DNA of 7,275 nucleotides. Source: Thermoleophilaceae bacterium (GTDB taxonomy: Bacteria > Actinomycetota > Thermoleophilia > Solirubrobacterales > Thermoleophilaceae). The DNA is taken from assembly GCA_013695855.1 (NCBI GenBank), contig JACCZR010000101.1, positions 1 through 7,275 of the forward strand, in the 5' to 3' direction. The notes below the pieces were generated by a model, which was not told where the DNA came from, did not search any database, and saw only the letters and a list, made by a program, of their open reading frames with translations. Shown here one piece after another: positions 1 through 6,257 of the stretch; position 1 is the first letter of the stretch, and each line of letters begins with the position of its first letter. Both the position numbers and the translations under genes were made by a program.

Positions 1-1
1 G

Positions 2-16
2 GTCGCGGCCGCATGA
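2..16 (+). CDS. C-terminal end of the gene upstream of trpB (partial)
   Basis: Reading from base 2 gives four codons (V-A-A-A) and then a TGA at 14-16 that overlaps the trpB ATG as ATGA. The same 4-base overlap style joins trpB to trpA and the two genes at 2565, so a translationally coupled upstream gene is likely. By operon logic it would be trpC or trpF, but four residues cannot identify it. The overlap is seen in the sequence; the existence and identity of the gene are inferred. Confidence 0.35.
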   Translation, partial: VAAA

Positions 17-1191
17 GCACGCGCGAGCCCGCCGCTGCGCAGCGGCGCTTCGGCCCCTACGGCGGGCGCTACGTGCCCGAGACGCTGATCCCCGCCCTCG
101 ACGAGCTCGAGCGCGAGTGGCGCGCGGCCCGCGCGGATTCGCGGTTCACCTCGGAGCTCGACACCCTGCTGAGCGACTACGCGGGGCGTCCGACCCCGCT
201 CTACTGGGCACGCCGGCTGAGCGAGGCCGTCGGCGCCAGCGTGCTGCTCAAGCGCGAGGACCTGCTGCACACCGGCGCGCACAAGATCACCAACGCGCTC
301 GGCCAGGCGCTGCTGGCGCGCCGGATGGGCAAGGGGCGGGTGATCGCCGAGACAGGCGCCGGCCAGCACGGGGTGGCGACCGCCACCGCGTGCGCCCTGC
401 TGGACCTCGAATGCGTCGTCTACATGGGCACCGAGGACATGCGCCGCCAGCGCACCAACGTGGAGCGCATGAAGCTGCTCGGCGCCGAGGTGGAGCCGGT
501 GGACGCCGGGGCGCGCACGCTCAAGGAGGCGGTGAGCGCCGCGATCCGCGATTGGGTGGCCAACGCAGCCACGACCCACTACGTGATCGGCTCGGCGGTC
601 GGCCCCGCGCCCTATCCGGCGCTGGTGCGCGACCTCCAGCGCGTGATCGGGGACGAGGCCCGGGCGCAGGTGCTCGAGCTCTGCGGCCACCTGCCCGATC
701 GAGTGATCGCCTGCGTGGGCGGTGGCTCGAACGCGATCGGCACCTTCACAGGCTTTCTCGACGACGACGAGGTCGAGCTCGTGGGCGTGGAGGCCGCGGG
801 CGAGGGCCTGCAGGGGCGCCGTCACTCTGCCCCGCTGGCCACCGGCGCCCGCGGGATCCTGCACGGCGCGCTGTCCGCGGTGCTGCAGGACGAGGAGGGC
901 CAGATCCTCGAGGCGCACTCGGTCTCGGCTGGGCTCGACTACCCCGGCTCGGGGCCCGAGCACGCCTTCCTGCGCGACGAGGGCCGCGTCACCTACGTGG
1001 GCGTCGAGGACGGCGACGCGCTGGCCGCCTTTCGCCGCACCGCCGAGCTGGAGGGGATCCTCCCCGCGCTCGAGCCCGCACACGCGATCGCGTGGCTGCT
1101 CGCGCAGCCGGGATCGGGTGGGGTCGAGCTGCTGACCCTCTCGGGCCGCGGCGACAAGGACCTGGCCGAGGTCCTCGCACTCTCTTCGTGA
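13..1191 (+). CDS. trpB: Tryptophan synthase beta chain
   Basis: This PLP enzyme condenses indole with L-serine to give L-tryptophan, the last step of the pathway. It works in the cytoplasm as an alpha2-beta2 complex with TrpA. The 392-residue product is full length for the family. Lys91 in HKITNA is the Schiff-base lysine (E. coli Lys87) and Glu113 in AETGAGQHG is the catalytic glutamate (E. coli Glu109). The PLP phosphate loop GGGSNA is at 236-241, and the C-terminal LSGRGDKD is at 376-383. The N-terminal FGPYGGRYVPETL is typical of TrpB1, the form that pairs with TrpA. The ATG at 13 is chosen because it sits at the family's usual N-terminus and overlaps an upstream TGA. The stop overlaps the trpA GTG (GTGA), so the two subunits are probably translationally coupled. 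No key residue is missing. Confidence 0.98.
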   Translation: MSTREPAAAQRRFGPYGGRYVPETLIPALDELEREWRAARADSRFTSELDTLLSDYAGRPTPLYWARRLSEAVGASVLLKREDLLHTGAHKITNALGQALLARRMGKGRVIAETGAGQHGVATATACALLDLECVVYMGTEDMRRQRTNVERMKLLGAEVEPVDAGARTLKEAVSAAIRDWVANAATTHYVIGSAVGPAPYPALVRDLQRVIGDEARAQVLELCGHLPDRVIACVGGGSNAIGTFTGFLDDDEVELVGVEAAGEGLQGRRHSAPLATGARGILHGALSAVLQDEEGQILEAHSVSAGLDYPGSGPEHAFLRDEGRVTYVGVEDGDALAAFRRTAELEGILPALEPAHAIAWLLAQPGSGGVELLTLSGRGDKDLAEVLALSS

Positions 1192-1964
1192 GCGGGCGCG
1201 AGCGCATCGCCGCGGCGTTCGCCGGGCACGCGAAGTCCGCCGCCCTGATGCCCTATCTCATGTCGGGCTTTCCCGACCACGAGACGTCCATTGCGGCGGC
1301 GCAGGCTGCGGCGGACGCCGGCGCGGACCTCATCGAGCTGGGCGTGGCGTTCTCCGACCCGCTCGCCGACGGCCCGGTGATCCACGCTGCCGCCACGGCC
1401 GCCCTGCAGGCGGGCGCCACGCCGCACCGCGCGCTCGCCGTGTGCGAGTCGGTGGCAGATCGCCTTCCCGTGGTCATGATGGTCTACGCCAACGTGGTGA
1501 TGGCCGCCGGCGCCGAGCGCTACGTCCAGCGCGCCGCCGCGGCGGGCGCAGCCGGGCTGATCGTGCCCGACCTTCCACACGACGAGGCCGCCCCGCTGCG
1601 CGAGGCCTGCGACGCCGAGGGCCTCGCCCTGGTGCCGCTCGTGGCGCCCACCTCGCGGGCTGATCGCATTCGGGAGGTCGGGGCCGACGCTCGCGGGTTC
1701 GTCTACACCGTCTCGCTGACGGGCACCACCGGCGAGCGGGCAGAGCTCCCGCCGGGGCTTTCGGACACCGTGGAGAGCGTCCGCGCGGCCTCCGAGCTCC
1801 CGGTGGCCGTGGGCTTCGGGATCGCCCGGCCCGAGCAGGCCCGCCAGGTGGGCGAGCTGGCCGACGGAGTGATCGTGGGCAGCCGCGTGGTCCGCGCGGC
1901 GGGCGAGGGCGGGGCGCGGGCCGTGGGCGAGGTCGTGAGCGAGCTCGCCGCCACCCTGAGCTGA
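1188..1964 (+). CDS. trpA: Tryptophan synthase alpha chain
   Basis: TrpA cleaves indole-3-glycerol phosphate to indole and glyceraldehyde-3-phosphate and channels the indole to TrpB. The product is 258 residues, close to the family's usual 260-270, and is a TIM barrel. The catalytic pair is present: Glu50 in LIELGVAFSDPLADGP and Asp61 (E. coli Glu49 and Asp60). Loop 6 is SLTGTTGER at 176-184, and the phosphate-binding segments are GFGI at 209-212 and GSR at 231-233. The open frame runs back far into trpB, but GTG at 1188 is the right start: it gives the standard N-terminus (ERIAAAFAG, then MPYLMSGFPD) and overlaps the trpB stop as GTGA. No strong Shine-Dalgarno is visible, which fits coupling to trpB translation. 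It is the last gene of the operon seen here. No hairpin followed by a T run is visible after its stop. Confidence 0.97.
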   Translation: MSGRERIAAAFAGHAKSAALMPYLMSGFPDHETSIAAAQAAADAGADLIELGVAFSDPLADGPVIHAAATAALQAGATPHRALAVCESVADRLPVVMMVYANVVMAAGAERYVQRAAAAGAAGLIVPDLPHDEAAPLREACDAEGLALVPLVAPTSRADRIREVGADARGFVYTVSLTGTTGERAELPPGLSDTVESVRAASELPVAVGFGIARPEQARQVGELADGVIVGSRVVRAAGEGGARAVGEVVSELAATLS

Positions 1965-1982
1965 GCCGAACGAGCCTGCTGG

Positions 1983-1998
1983 TATCTTCGCGGCCGTG
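1983..1998 (+). promoter_or_regulatory. Putative leaderless promoter (-10 TATCTT) of the SnoaL-like gene
   Basis: TATCTT at 1983-1988 fits the TAnnnT pattern of a sigma-70-type -10 box and is preceded by TGG, an extended -10 feature. Seven bases later comes the GTG at 1996, so the RNA would start at or next to the start codon. It lies in the 31-base gap after trpA. No convincing -35 box is seen 16-18 bases upstream, where trpA is still coding. The motif is seen directly; promoter activity is inferred, helped by three similar sites in this window. Confidence 0.6.
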
Positions 1999-2568
1999 GC
2001 GCAGGGCAAGCCAAAGAGCGAGATCGGCGGCAAGAGGACGGCGGCGCCCAAGCGCAAGCCTCCGAAGCGAAAGCAGGTGGAGGAGACCGCGCGCCGCTAC
2101 TTCGCCGCCCTGCAGGCCCGTGATCCGCGCGCGATGGCCGCCTGCTGGAGCGAGGACGGGGTGGAGGACATCGTGCCGCTGCGGGTGCTGCGCGGCCCCG
2201 AGGAGATCAGCGCGTTCTTCGCCGGCCTGTTCGCCGCGATGCCCGACGCCGAGACGACGGTGCACAACGTCGTGGCCGGCGAGCGCCAGGCCGCGGTGGA
2301 GTGGCGCACGGTGGGGACCTTCACCGGTGAGCCCTTCGAGGGCGTCACAGCCACGGGCGGCCGTCTCGAGCTGAGGGGCCTGGACCTGCTGGAGATCGTG
2401 GACGACCGCATCCTCAAGAACACCGCGTACTACGACGGCGCGGCCTTCATGCGCCAGCTCGGCCTCCTGCCTCCCCAGGACTCCGGCCCGGAGAAGGCGA
2501 TCAAGACCGCGTTCAACACGGTGAACAAGGTGCGCCGCACGGTGGCCGAGCGGCGGGGCGCCCGATGA
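1996..2568 (+). CDS. SnoaL/NTF2-fold (polyketide cyclase-like) protein with basic tails, function unknown
   Basis: The 190-residue product has three parts. Residues 1-27 form a low-complexity tail rich in Lys, Arg and Pro, with a KRKPPKRK run at 19-26. Residues 28-150 look like a SnoaL-like domain of the NTF2 fold: a helix with RRYFAALQARD, then CWSEDGVEDIVP, a GPEEISAFFAGLF helix, and strands with VEWRTVGTFTG and LRGLDLLEIVDDRI ending in a conserved-looking YYD. Residues 165-190 form a second basic tail. Such domains serve as small-molecule isomerases, hydrolases or non-enzymatic binding modules, so no substrate can be assigned. The start is GTG at 1996, fixed by a TATCTT box 7 bases upstream. 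A GTG at 2077 (Val28) would remove the basic tail but has no clear ribosome-binding site. The stop overlaps the next gene's ATG. The basic tails could bind nucleic acid, ribosomes or membrane phospholipid; that is only inference. Confidence 0.8.
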   Translation: MAQGKPKSEIGGKRTAAPKRKPPKRKQVEETARRYFAALQARDPRAMAACWSEDGVEDIVPLRVLRGPEEISAFFAGLFAAMPDAETTVHNVVAGERQAAVEWRTVGTFTGEPFEGVTATGGRLELRGLDLLEIVDDRILKNTAYYDGAAFMRQLGLLPPQDSGPEKAIKTAFNTVNKVRRTVAERRGAR

Positions 2569-2786
2569 TCGTCCTCGTCACGCTGACGGTCGGCATGGTC
2601 ATCTGGGTGGTCGGCTGGGCCTTCGGCTACAAGTCCTTTGATGTGTTCCTGCTGACCGCGCTGATGGTGGTGACGGCGGCCGGCGTGCGCATCGCGCTGC
2701 CCTTCGTCAACCAGCGGCTGGGCCGTGAGCGGGCCGGCGGCGACGAGATGGGGCCGCCCACGGCACCGGGCTCCGCGCCCAGCTAG
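2565..2786 (+). CDS. Small two-helix membrane protein, function unknown
   Basis: This 73-residue product is mostly hydrophobic. Residues 2-20 (IVLVTLTVGMVIWVVGWAF) and about 27-46 (VFLLTALMVVTAAGVRIALP) form two membrane segments joined by a short GYKSFD turn. A soluble tail follows, with basic residues at 51-56 (RLGRER) and a Gly/Pro/Ser-rich end. The positive-inside rule suggests a hairpin with both ends in the cytoplasm. The ATG overlaps the previous gene's TGA as ATGA, so the two are probably translationally coupled and may work together. I recognise no family. The stop is 9 bases from the convergent phosphofructokinase stop. Coding is supported by the clean membrane-helix pattern and the overlap, but small genes of unknown family deserve some caution. 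Confidence 0.72.
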   Translation: MIVLVTLTVGMVIWVVGWAFGYKSFDVFLLTALMVVTAAGVRIALPFVNQRLGRERAGGDEMGPPTAPGSAPS

Positions 2787-2795
2787 CACCTGTCT

Positions 2796-3827
2796 TCAGC
2801 CGAAGAAGGTCTTGGCGACCTCGAACTCGGCGTCGGGCACCGTGCGCAGCTGGGCCACGGCGTCGGCCAGCGGCACCAGCTCGACAGCGGGCCCCCGCAG
2901 CGCGGCCATCGTGCCCCAGCGCCCCTCGCTCGCAGCGTCGATCGCAGCGATCCCGAACCGCGTGGCGAGGACGCGGTCGAAGGCTGTGGGCGTGCCGCCG
3001 CGCTGGGTGTGGCCCAGCACGGTGGCCCGGGTCTCGAAGCCGGTGCGCTCCTCGATCTCACGCTCGAGGCGATGGCCTATCCCCCCAAGGCGCTCGTGCC
3101 CGAACTCGTCGGTGCCGGCGCTGACCGTCTCCATGGTCCCTTCGAGCGGCAGCGCGCCCTCGGCCACCACCACGATCGAGAACGAGGGCCCGCTGGAGTG
3201 CCGGCGCGCGATCAGGCTGCAGACCTCGTCCACGTCGAAGGGGCGCTCGGGGATCAGGATCACGTCGGCGCCGCCGGCCAGGCCCGAGTGGAAGGCGATC
3301 CAGCCCGCGTGGCGGCCCATCACCTCCACCACCATCACCCGGTTGTGGCTCTCGGCAGTGGTGTGCAGGCGGTCGATGGCCTCGCTGGCAACGTGCAGAG
3401 CCGTGTCGAAGCCAAACGTCTGGTCGGTGGCGCCGAGGTCGTTGTCGATGGTCTTGGGCACACCGACCACCGGCACGTCGTGGTCGCCGTGGAGCCGCGC
3501 GGCAGCGCCCAGCGTGTCCTCGCCGCCGATCGCGATCAGCCCGTCGATGTGGAGCGCGGCCAGGTTCTCCTTGAGCTGCTCCGGTCCGCCTTCGCGCTTG
3601 AAGGGGTTGGTCCGCGAGGTCCCGAGGATCGTCCCACCCCGGGGGAGGATTCCCCGCGTGGACTGGGGCGTGAGCTCGCTGTAGGCGTTCTCGAGCGGGC
3701 CCCGCCAGCCGTCACGGAACCCCACCATGGCGTGCCCGTGGTGATCGATGCCCTTGCGGACGATGGCGCGAATGGCCGCGTTGAGGCCAGGACAGTCGCC
3801 GCCGCCGGTGAGCACGCCGATGCGCAC
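2796..3827 (-). CDS. 6-phosphofructokinase, predicted pyrophosphate-dependent
   Basis: The enzyme phosphorylates fructose-6-phosphate to fructose-1,6-bisphosphate in cytoplasmic glycolysis; the PPi-linked form is reversible and can also serve gluconeogenesis. The 343-residue product is a complete PfkA-superfamily protein. The N-terminal donor-site loop is RIGVLTGGGDCPGLN at 2-16. PKTIDND at 124-130 includes the catalytic-base Asp128, and MGRHAGW is at 170-176. The substrate segment ETRATVLGHTQRGG is at 265-278. The donor signature is GGEDT at 101-105 and Lys125. Asp104 with Lys125 is the combination described for PPi-dependent enzymes, whereas ATP enzymes usually have Gly104. GTG at 3827 is preferred over TTG at 3836: it gives the family's standard start (MRIGVLTGGG) and has TAGATT 7 bases upstream. 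The gene lies downstream of the epimerase on the same strand but seems to have its own promoter. The symbol pfkA or pfp depends on the phosphate donor, so I leave it blank. Confidence 0.95.
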   Translation of the reverse strand: MRIGVLTGGGDCPGLNAAIRAIVRKGIDHHGHAMVGFRDGWRGPLENAYSELTPQSTRGILPRGGTILGTSRTNPFKREGGPEQLKENLAALHIDGLIAIGGEDTLGAAARLHGDHDVPVVGVPKTIDNDLGATDQTFGFDTALHVASEAIDRLHTTAESHNRVMVVEVMGRHAGWIAFHSGLAGGADVILIPERPFDVDEVCSLIARRHSSGPSFSIVVVAEGALPLEGTMETVSAGTDEFGHERLGGIGHRLEREIEERTGFETRATVLGHTQRGGTPTAFDRVLATRFGIAAIDAASEGRWGTMAALRGPAVELVPLADAVAQLRTVPDAEFEVAKTFFG

Positions 3828-3840
3828 CGGCGGCAATCTA
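3825..3840 (-). promoter_or_regulatory. Putative leaderless promoter (-10 TAGATT) of the phosphofructokinase gene
   Basis: Read on the minus strand, TAGATT occupies 3840-3835. Seven bases (GCCGCCG) separate it from the GTG start at 3827. It lies in the short gap after the epimerase stop. A GGGAG run immediately upstream overlaps the box and could instead serve as a Shine-Dalgarno for a TTG at 3836, the main alternative reading. No clear -35 box is visible. Activity is inferred from the repeated motif and spacing. Confidence 0.5.
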
Positions 3841-3882
3841 CTCCCGCGCCGGGCGCGCTGCGCGGCGGACGCGCCACGCGAG

Positions 3883-4797
3883 CTATTGCTTGCCGGTGGC
3901 CGAGCGCAGGGCGGCCTCCAGCTCGGGCTGGCGAAACGAGTAGCCGAGCGCCTGGAGGCGCCGCGGGAACATCCGCTGTCCGGCGATCACGATCTGGGCC
4001 ATCTCGCCGTAGAGGGCCTTCACCGCGAGGCCCGGCACGGGCGCAAAGGCCGGGCGTTTCAGCACCCGGCCCAGCGCCTTGGAGAGCTCCCTGTTGGTGG
4101 CCGGCTCGGGCGCGGAGACGTTGACCGGCCCCGTCGCGGCGTCGTTCTCCATCACCGCGATCAGCGCGCCGGTCAAATCGTCGGCGTGCACCCACGGCAC
4201 GTACTGCCGGCCCCCCGCCACCGGGCCGCCTACCCCCGCCTTGAAGAAGGGCAGCATCTTCTCCAGCGCGCCGCCCTCTTCGGAGAGCACCACGCCGGTG
4301 CGGGTGGTCACAACGCGCATCCCCAGCTCCTCGGCCTTGCGCGCCTCGGCCTCCCACTCGACCACCATGTCGGCCAGGAAGTCGTCGCCGGCCGCCGATG
4401 ACTCGTCGAGCTCCTCCTTGCCGCGGTCGCCGTAGTAGCCGCTGGCCGATTGGGAGATCAGGATCTCCAGCCGCGGGCCCGCTGCCCTCATCCCCTCCAC
4501 GAGCTGACGGGTCGACAGGACGCGCGAGTCACGCAGCTCCTTCTTGACCTCGTCGGACCAGCGCTGGTCGATCGGCTCGCCCAGCAGGTGGATCACGGCT
4601 TCCCCCTCGAGCGCCTCAGGGGGCGGCGGGGCCTCCTTGGGCGAGGGCCACTCGAGCACCTTCGCGCGCGAGCCGAGCTTCTCGATGCCGCTGCGGGCGC
4701 TGCGCGACAGGGCGATGACTTCGTGCCCCTGCTCGTTGAGCTCTGCGACCAGCGCGCGACCCAGGCTTCCGGTGGCGCCGGTGACCGTGACCTTCAT
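3883..4797 (-). CDS. TIGR01777-family NAD-dependent epimerase/SDR protein (YfcH-like)
   Basis: This 304-residue protein belongs to the extended short-chain dehydrogenase group typified by E. coli YfcH. Residues 1-13 form the Rossmann dinucleotide-binding start (MKVTVTGATGSLG, with Gly7, Gly10 and Gly13). VIHLLGEPI is at 68-76 and the family-typical WSDEVKKELRDSRV at 80-93. The active-site region is SASGYYGDRG at 117-126, and VPWVHADDL at 200-208 is the usual W-(I/V)-H-x-D-D-(I/L) motif. The C-terminal 50 or so residues (from FAPVPGLAVKALYGEMA through RRLQALGYSF) match the DUF1731 tail. The substrate of this family is generally unknown; a nucleotide-sugar epimerase role is a family guess only. 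Start ATG at 4797 follows a G-rich ribosome-binding site. It lies 28 bases after the malic enzyme stop, so co-transcription is likely. Confidence 0.93.
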   Translation of the reverse strand: MKVTVTGATGSLGRALVAELNEQGHEVIALSRSARSGIEKLGSRAKVLEWPSPKEAPPPPEALEGEAVIHLLGEPIDQRWSDEVKKELRDSRVLSTRQLVEGMRAAGPRLEILISQSASGYYGDRGKEELDESSAAGDDFLADMVVEWEAEARKAEELGMRVVTTRTGVVLSEEGGALEKMLPFFKAGVGGPVAGGRQYVPWVHADDLTGALIAVMENDAATGPVNVSAPEPATNRELSKALGRVLKRPAFAPVPGLAVKALYGEMAQIVIAGQRMFPRRLQALGYSFRQPELEAALRSATGKQ

Positions 4798-4809
4798 CGC
4801 GTTCCCCCC
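4798..4809 (-). promoter_or_regulatory. Shine-Dalgarno-like site for the epimerase gene
   Basis: On the minus strand GGGGGGAA (4809-4802) lies 4 bases before the ATG at 4797. It is the only gene in the window with an obvious G-rich ribosome-binding site. This fits its position inside a transcript started upstream of the malic enzyme, in contrast to the leaderless-looking neighbours. The match to GGAGG is imperfect. Confidence 0.5.
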
Positions 4810-4825
4810 GTGGTAGTGCCCCGCC

Positions 4826-6244
4826 TCAATCGGCGACGGGCTCGAGCGTGCGCTCGGCCTCCTCGGCTACGGCGCGGGCCACCGCCTCGCTCACGCCGCG
4901 GTTGAAGACGCTCGGCACGATGTACTCGTCGTCGAGCTCCTCGTCGGCCACCGCGCTGGCGATGCCCTGGGCGGCGGCCACCTTCATCGAGTCGGTGATC
5001 GCGGTGGCTCGTGAGTCGAGGGCTCCCCGGAACACGCCCGGGAAGGCGAGCACGTTGTTGATCTGGTTGGGGTAGTCCGAGCGCCCGGTGGCCATCACCC
5101 GCACGTAGGGCGCGGCGTCCTCGGGCTGCACCTCCGGGTTGGGGTTGGCCATCGCGAACACGAAGGGCTCGGGGTTCATGGCGGCCAGGTCCTTGGCGTC
5201 GATGATGCCCGGGCCCGAGAGGCCGACGAACAGGTCGGTGCCCTCGAGGACGTCGCGCGGCGAGCCCGAGCGCCGGGCGCCGTTGGTGTTCTCGGCCAGC
5301 CAGCGCTTGGGCGCGTTCATCGAGCCGGCTTCGTAGTCGTCGCGCCCGGCGTGGATGGCGCCGTGGCGGTCGCAGGCCACGAGGTCGGTCATGCCCGCCT
5401 CCATGCAGATCTTGGCCACGGCCACCCCGGCGGCGCCCGCGCCCACCATGACCGCGGAGAGATCCTCGAGGCGGCGGTCGGTCAGGCGGCAGGCGTTGAT
5501 CAGGGCGGCCAGCACCACGATCGCCGTGCCGTGCTGGTCGTCGTGGAAGACGGGGATGTCGAGCTCGTCCACCAGGCGCTGCTCGATCTCAAAGCAGCGC
5601 GGGGAAGAGATGTCCTCGAGGTTGATGCCGCCGAATGTGGGCGACATCCGCAGCACCGTCTCGATGATCTCCTCGGGGTCCTTGGTGTTCAGGCAGATCG
5701 GGAAGGCGTCCACGTCGGCGAACTCCTTGAAGAGCATCGCCTTGCCCTCCATCACGGGCATGGCGGCCTCGGGGCCGATGTCGCCCAGGCCGAGCACCGC
5801 GGTGCCGTCGGAGACCACGGCCACCGTGTTCGCCTTGATCGTGTACTTGAACGCCTTCTGGCGGTTCTCAGCGATCGCCGAGCACACTCGGGCCACCCCC
5901 GGCGTGTAGGCCATGGAGAGGTCGTCGCGGGTCTTCAGCGGCACCGTCAGCCCCGTGTGGATCTTCCCGCCTCGATGGAGCTCGAAGGTACGGTCGGTGA
6001 TCTCCACGACCCGTACGTCGCGCACGTCCTGCACCGCGGTGATGACCCGGCCGCGGTGGTCGATGGAGTGGCACTCGACGGTGATCTGGCGCAGCGTCGT
6101 GTTCCCGCCCGCCTCGACGGTGTCGACCGCGACGATCGCCCCGTCCGCGCCGGTGATCGCCGATGTGACCTTCGACAGCGATCCCCGCTCCTGAGGCAGC
6201 TCGACCCGGATGGTCAGCGAGAACTGGGCGGAGGTGGCGGCCAC
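4826..6244 (-). CDS. NAD(P)-dependent malic enzyme with N-terminal ACT domain
   Basis: Malic enzyme oxidatively decarboxylates L-malate to pyruvate and CO2, reducing NAD(P)+, and links the TCA cycle to pyruvate. Residues 6-80 form an ACT domain (FSLTIRVELPQERGSLSKV, then VRVVEI), a ligand-sensing module seen in some bacterial malic enzymes. The malic N-domain follows with AYTPGVA at 112-118 (catalytic Tyr113), MEGKAMLFKEF at 165-175 (Lys168), and the metal ligands Glu210 and Asp211 (INLEDIS) with FHDDQHGTA at 233-241. The NAD-binding domain has VGAGAAGVA at 267-275, and ANPNPE at 366-371 and NQINNVLAFPGVFRG at 393-407 close the site. There is no C-terminal phosphotransacetylase domain, so this is the short form, 472 residues. 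The frame stays open to 6580, but the extra part lies antisense to polA and looks random. GTG at 6244 puts the ACT domain at the N-terminus and has TACGTT 7 bases upstream. NAD versus NADP preference is not settled by the sequence. Confidence 0.95.
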   Translation of the reverse strand: MAATSAQFSLTIRVELPQERGSLSKVTSAITGADGAIVAVDTVEAGGNTTLRQITVECHSIDHRGRVITAVQDVRDVRVVEITDRTFELHRGGKIHTGLTVPLKTRDDLSMAYTPGVARVCSAIAENRQKAFKYTIKANTVAVVSDGTAVLGLGDIGPEAAMPVMEGKAMLFKEFADVDAFPICLNTKDPEEIIETVLRMSPTFGGINLEDISSPRCFEIEQRLVDELDIPVFHDDQHGTAIVVLAALINACRLTDRRLEDLSAVMVGAGAAGVAVAKICMEAGMTDLVACDRHGAIHAGRDDYEAGSMNAPKRWLAENTNGARRSGSPRDVLEGTDLFVGLSGPGIIDAKDLAAMNPEPFVFAMANPNPEVQPEDAAPYVRVMATGRSDYPNQINNVLAFPGVFRGALDSRATAITDSMKVAAAQGIASAVADEELDDEYIVPSVFNRGVSEAVARAVAEEAERTLEPVAD

Positions 6245-6257
6245 TGGCCGAAACGTA
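6242..6257 (-). promoter_or_regulatory. Putative leaderless promoter (-10 TACGTT) of the malic enzyme gene
   Basis: On the minus strand TACGTT (6257-6252) is followed by 7 bases and the GTG start at 6244. The base composition of the hexamer stands out from its GC-rich surroundings. A TG immediately precedes the box, without the extra base of a strict extended -10. No -35 consensus is visible. It is half of a divergent promoter pair with polA. Confidence 0.6.

Noticed and set aside
117..1187. Long N-terminal extension of trpA through most of trpB
   Set aside because: It is the shadow of trpB in another frame: Arg/Ala/Gly-rich low-complexity sequence. The real TrpA N-terminus begins at GTG 1188 with a 4-base overlap.
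1943..1975. GCTCG/CGAGC inverted repeat after trpA considered as a terminator
   Set aside because: The stem is 5 bp with a 23-base loop and no T run, and it overlaps the end of trpA. Such pairs are common by chance at this GC content.
993..2057. Open frame of 354 codons on the minus strand, antisense to trpB-trpA
   Set aside because: High-GC genes often leave long open antisense frames. The product is rich in Arg, Gly and His with no family pattern, while the plus strand encodes unmistakable TrpA and TrpB.
2793..2806. Small hairpin TCTTC-AGCC-GAAGA considered as a bidirectional terminator
   Set aside because: A 5-bp stem, AT-containing and without a T run on either side, is too weak to call in a 70% GC genome. 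It is mentioned only as context for the convergent junction.
2725..4124. Overlapping plus-strand open frames of 319 and 371 codons across the phosphofructokinase
   Set aside because: Both are shadows of the minus-strand PFK: Ser/Arg- or His/Gly-rich, no recognisable motif, no start signal. PFK and epimerase motifs on the minus strand explain the region.
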